Shown here piece by piece: positions 61,176-64,000 of a stretch of 64,000 nucleotides of DNA. The translations under genes and the position numbers were made by a program. Position 1 is the stretch's first letter, and every line of letters begins with the position of its first letter. The notes below the pieces were generated by a model. That model was not told where the DNA came from. It saw only the letters and a list, made by a program, of their open reading frames with translations, and did no database searches. Source of the DNA: Mesocentrotus franciscanus. Lineage: Eukaryota > Echinodermata > Echinoidea > Camarodonta > Strongylocentrotidae. The DNA is taken from positions 9,758,927-9,822,926 of the forward strand of contig CP137683.1 of the NCBI GenBank assembly GCA_037976565.1, written 5' to 3'.

Positions 61176-64000
61176 CTGGAGATTAAAAAAGAGAAAATAA
61201 AGAAAACGGGAAATTAGTCATAATGTGAAATACATATGTACATGTAGATATAGTGTGAGAGATAAGAAAGAAACCTTTTGGATTTCACTTAAATAATCGT
61301 GAAATCAGAGAGATGTGACTTTTATCTCCGTGTCAAGATTAAAATACTTGCCTTGGGTAATTACCAACTTTATAAACAAACATTTTACAATGAAAACATT
61401 GTACAAACTATACTTAAGTTTGTTTTAACTCCTTATCATCTTGATTCATTTATACTACATGTACATATCATATTTCTTATTAAACAATGGTGCTCTTACA
61501 ACAGAATCTCTTCCACATCTACATGTACATTGTAGTTCTACAAAACTCTCAGACAGAAGCATGCCATTACCGGTATACAAAATACCAATTTTGCTAAAGT
61601 AAGTATAGAAAAAACCTTTTACATTTACATCTAAAAACAGGTTTTATGAGTGCTCTCAATTCCAACCAACCATGAAATACTGCACTGAATGGACATGTTA
61701 TGATAATGAATGAAATATTGTGCCACCAAAACCTGAATGGTTGATTTTGACAAGAGCTAATACTTAATACAATGTAAGTAGGCAGGGTAACACGATAACA
61801 GCCAAAACCACAACAAAACAATATATGTTTTTGAATTATTAAGGCACAGCTATTTCACGCATGGGCTGCCTGTATTTGAAGAATGCCCCTTGAGGCAAAT
61901 CGTTGCCAGTCAAGTGCATCTGCTTCTACATTTCAGCAGACAAAGTTATTACAGTGCTCAGAGACGAGGAAATATGTACATGTACTGTATGAAATTCGCA
62001 TATATAGAAACATTGCATAAAGAATGATTGTATAGCAGAAGGGGCATACATATACACTGTACACACTACATACTAACATCGTATATAAAAACGTTATATT
62101 TCAACAACAAAAAATCATTGTACCGGTGTAGCAAAAGGGGCATACACACACAACATACTCACATCGTATATAAAAACGTTATATTAAAAAAAAGTCATTG
62201 TATAGCTAAAGGGACATGTGGGTAACAATATCAAATAGAGAAACAATTTATAAAGACAATAGCTTTGAAGAAGTCAATTGGCACGATGACTTGCCAAGAG
62301 TCAGAGCACGCTCGTGATAGGCCCCGTCCCATTATACGATTTTCGTACAATCACGGCCTTGCTGGGAAGTGGAAAGCAGGCTTTTAAACATAAACTCAAC
62401 TCAAATAATATGACATTCAGACGAAGACTGGACACTTCTTCTTTATCAAGTTTTCATTTGAAACGATGCTCAAACGTGCATTTCGTTATATGACGTTTTG
62501 TTACAGTAAAAAACACCATTCAGAGTCTTTCACACTAAGAACAAATTAATACTTCTTGAATACTGGTAGCTACATGTACATGTATACGATTTAAATTAAT
62601 GATAGTCTAAAAGGGGGATTCATCTTTGGAGCAATAGACTGTGTTACATCCATTTTAATACTTAACCCTGGGATAGGCTTGAAAGTTAATATATAGTCTC
62701 TTCTCTATCCATTTGGGATGGATTGATCTCCTACTCTTCCACCCATCAATGTCAAATGTGTTTCTGAGAGATGAGTTGATAGCTTTTATAGGCTGTAAAT
62801 AAAACTATACTGTATACATTGTTGAACGATTTCATTATTAAGATGGCTTAAATCATTGATTAGAAATAAATGTTTATCATACATGTACATCATAAAGGTG
62901 TTTATGGTGTATTTCCTGGTAAATTTTAAATGAGATTTGGTTCAGATACCTTCCGAAGACATGCCTGTAAGCTGTAGGTCAGGGTTTTTAGAGGAAGGCA
63001 TTCATCTTCAAGGCATCAATCCAATATAGATTAATATGCAAGTACTGTACATGTATTTGAACTTTGACATGTAAGCATTTTACGACCATTCATGTTTCAT
63101 CATATTGTAATGGAGTAGGATATATCATCATATGTAACAAAACTAATGGATGTCTAACTACATGTTGAGTATGATTATTGTCTTATCACATCACTTTGTA
63201 ATAGTATCCCTTTGATTTACACTCCCTACATCTACGCCCTATTTGTCTTCATCAATATCTGCCATGATTTAAACCTCAATGAATTTCATGCAGTAAGCCT
63301 CTCTTGCTAATGTGCTAAATCAATGCTCCAAAAATCAATATATCTTGCAAAATCATGTTTAAGAATGGGAAAAAGTTTATCCAAATCAAATTATGACTTA
63401 TAAAAGGAGAGAGAAAAAGTATTCATTATGGAATCTTTACACTGTACTAATTTATTCCTTTATTTCAAGAGTGACTGCCCAAATAAACCACCCTGATGCC
63501 GGATAGCCATGTATCGTAATGATACTAATCCTTGTCTGAAAGAGAGAGACTACGTCCATATATGGAATATAATAAGGAAGAGGTCAATGTGCTACCAGAC
63601 ACGTCCAATTACGGATCGGCAAAAATAGCCCCAGAATAAGACGAGAATGCGAAAGATAAACTGAGCCGTGATGTGATTCACGCTACCATATATATCCCCA
63701 AATCCACTCCAATATGTGCAATCATTTCCCTCTCTGTAATCTCCGCAGACAGCCTGAGACTAGAGAAATCTCACTGCGAGATGCGTCTGGTTTGCTATCA
63801 TCGATCTTGATCGTCCTCAGCAGATGCTATTTTTATAGCCACGTCCTATCTCCTTCAGAGAGAGAGGAATCAACGACTTCCCTCGACCTGATCAAAAACT
63901 TGTCAAAATTAGCACCTATTTGTCGGAGACAAAGCAATTAGACATGCAATTTGCGGCTGATTACTTGAAAGCTTTCGTCCTCGGTGTGGTTGAGGCGAGA
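61176..64000. other. No exon supported; diverged repeats only
   Basis: Presumably an upstream intron of the minus-strand gene. ATTGTATAGCAGAAGGGGCA-like segments recur near 62024, 62115 and 62194 and also at 48030. A minus-strand segment at the very edge (63962-64000) is open but has no clear exon signals. Confidence 0.4.
62024..62215. repeat. Three diverged units of about 85 bp
   Basis: TTGTATAGCAGAAGGGGCAT, a diverged TTGTACCGGTGTAGCAAAAG and TTGTATAGCTAAAGGGACAT start units that share CATCGTATATAAAAACGTTA. A related single copy is at about 48030. Confidence 0.75.

Noticed and set aside
1..64000. CRISPR array, operon or phage island
   Set aside because: Introns, SINEs and metazoan genes show eukaryotic nuclear DNA; the tandem repeats lack the regular repeat-spacer pattern of CRISPR.
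1..64000. Endogenous retrovirus or complete autonomous transposon
   Set aside because: No reverse transcriptase core, integrase or transposase frame and no long terminal repeats were seen; only the LINE C-terminal fragment at 7.4 kb is coding-derived.

Overview
The window is animal nuclear DNA: split genes with GT-AG introns, metazoan-only genes, SINEs, a LINE tail, many short inverted-repeat transposons and long simple repeats. The encoded proteins are recognisable but clearly non-vertebrate. Together with the repeat style this suggests a marine invertebrate deuterostome, most likely an echinoderm such as a sea urchin. The species is inference; I ran no search.

Layout. (1) 1-10.7 kb, minus strand: the first eleven coding exons, about 386 residues, of TRRAP, the HEAT-repeat PIKK pseudokinase scaffold of histone acetyltransferase complexes. 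The gene runs off the left edge. (2) 10.7-21.2 kb: intergenic DNA between TRRAP and the divergently oriented BBS5. It holds a 1.1 kb CCCCTTTT-type satellite, transposons and two weak promoter candidates. (3) 21.3-28.9 kb, plus strand: a complete ten-exon BBS5 gene (346 residues), a BBSome subunit of cilia, followed by a probable 3' UTR. (4) 30.7-53.5 kb: gene-poor DNA with MITEs, SINEs, a 1.7 kb foldback element made of ACTGGT repeats, a TA tract, and a long AT-rich stretch that may be a 3' UTR. (5) 53.6-61.2 kb, minus strand: two phase-compatible exons of an unrecognised gene with a basic helical segment and an acidic tail. Its last exon is followed by two older tandem copies of itself, one of which still has an open frame. 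(6) 61.2-64 kb: no exon I can support.

The two identified genes are housekeeping-type genes (chromatin acetylation scaffold and ciliary trafficking) and show no functional link beyond being neighbours. Most other structure is mobile DNA: at least seven TTAA-flanked elements, two hAT-like MITEs with intact 8-bp duplications, a hAT-like foldback element carrying a tRNA-like core, a tRNA-headed SINE family in three copies, and a second SINE group whose 3' tail matches that of a LINE remnant in the same window. I see no CRISPR array, operon, virus or complete autonomous transposon. The items most worth follow-up are the tandem terminal exons at 53.6-54.2 kb, the ACTGGT foldback element, the satellite that carries a nuclear-receptor DR1 motif in most of its units, and the decayed TRRAP exon copy.
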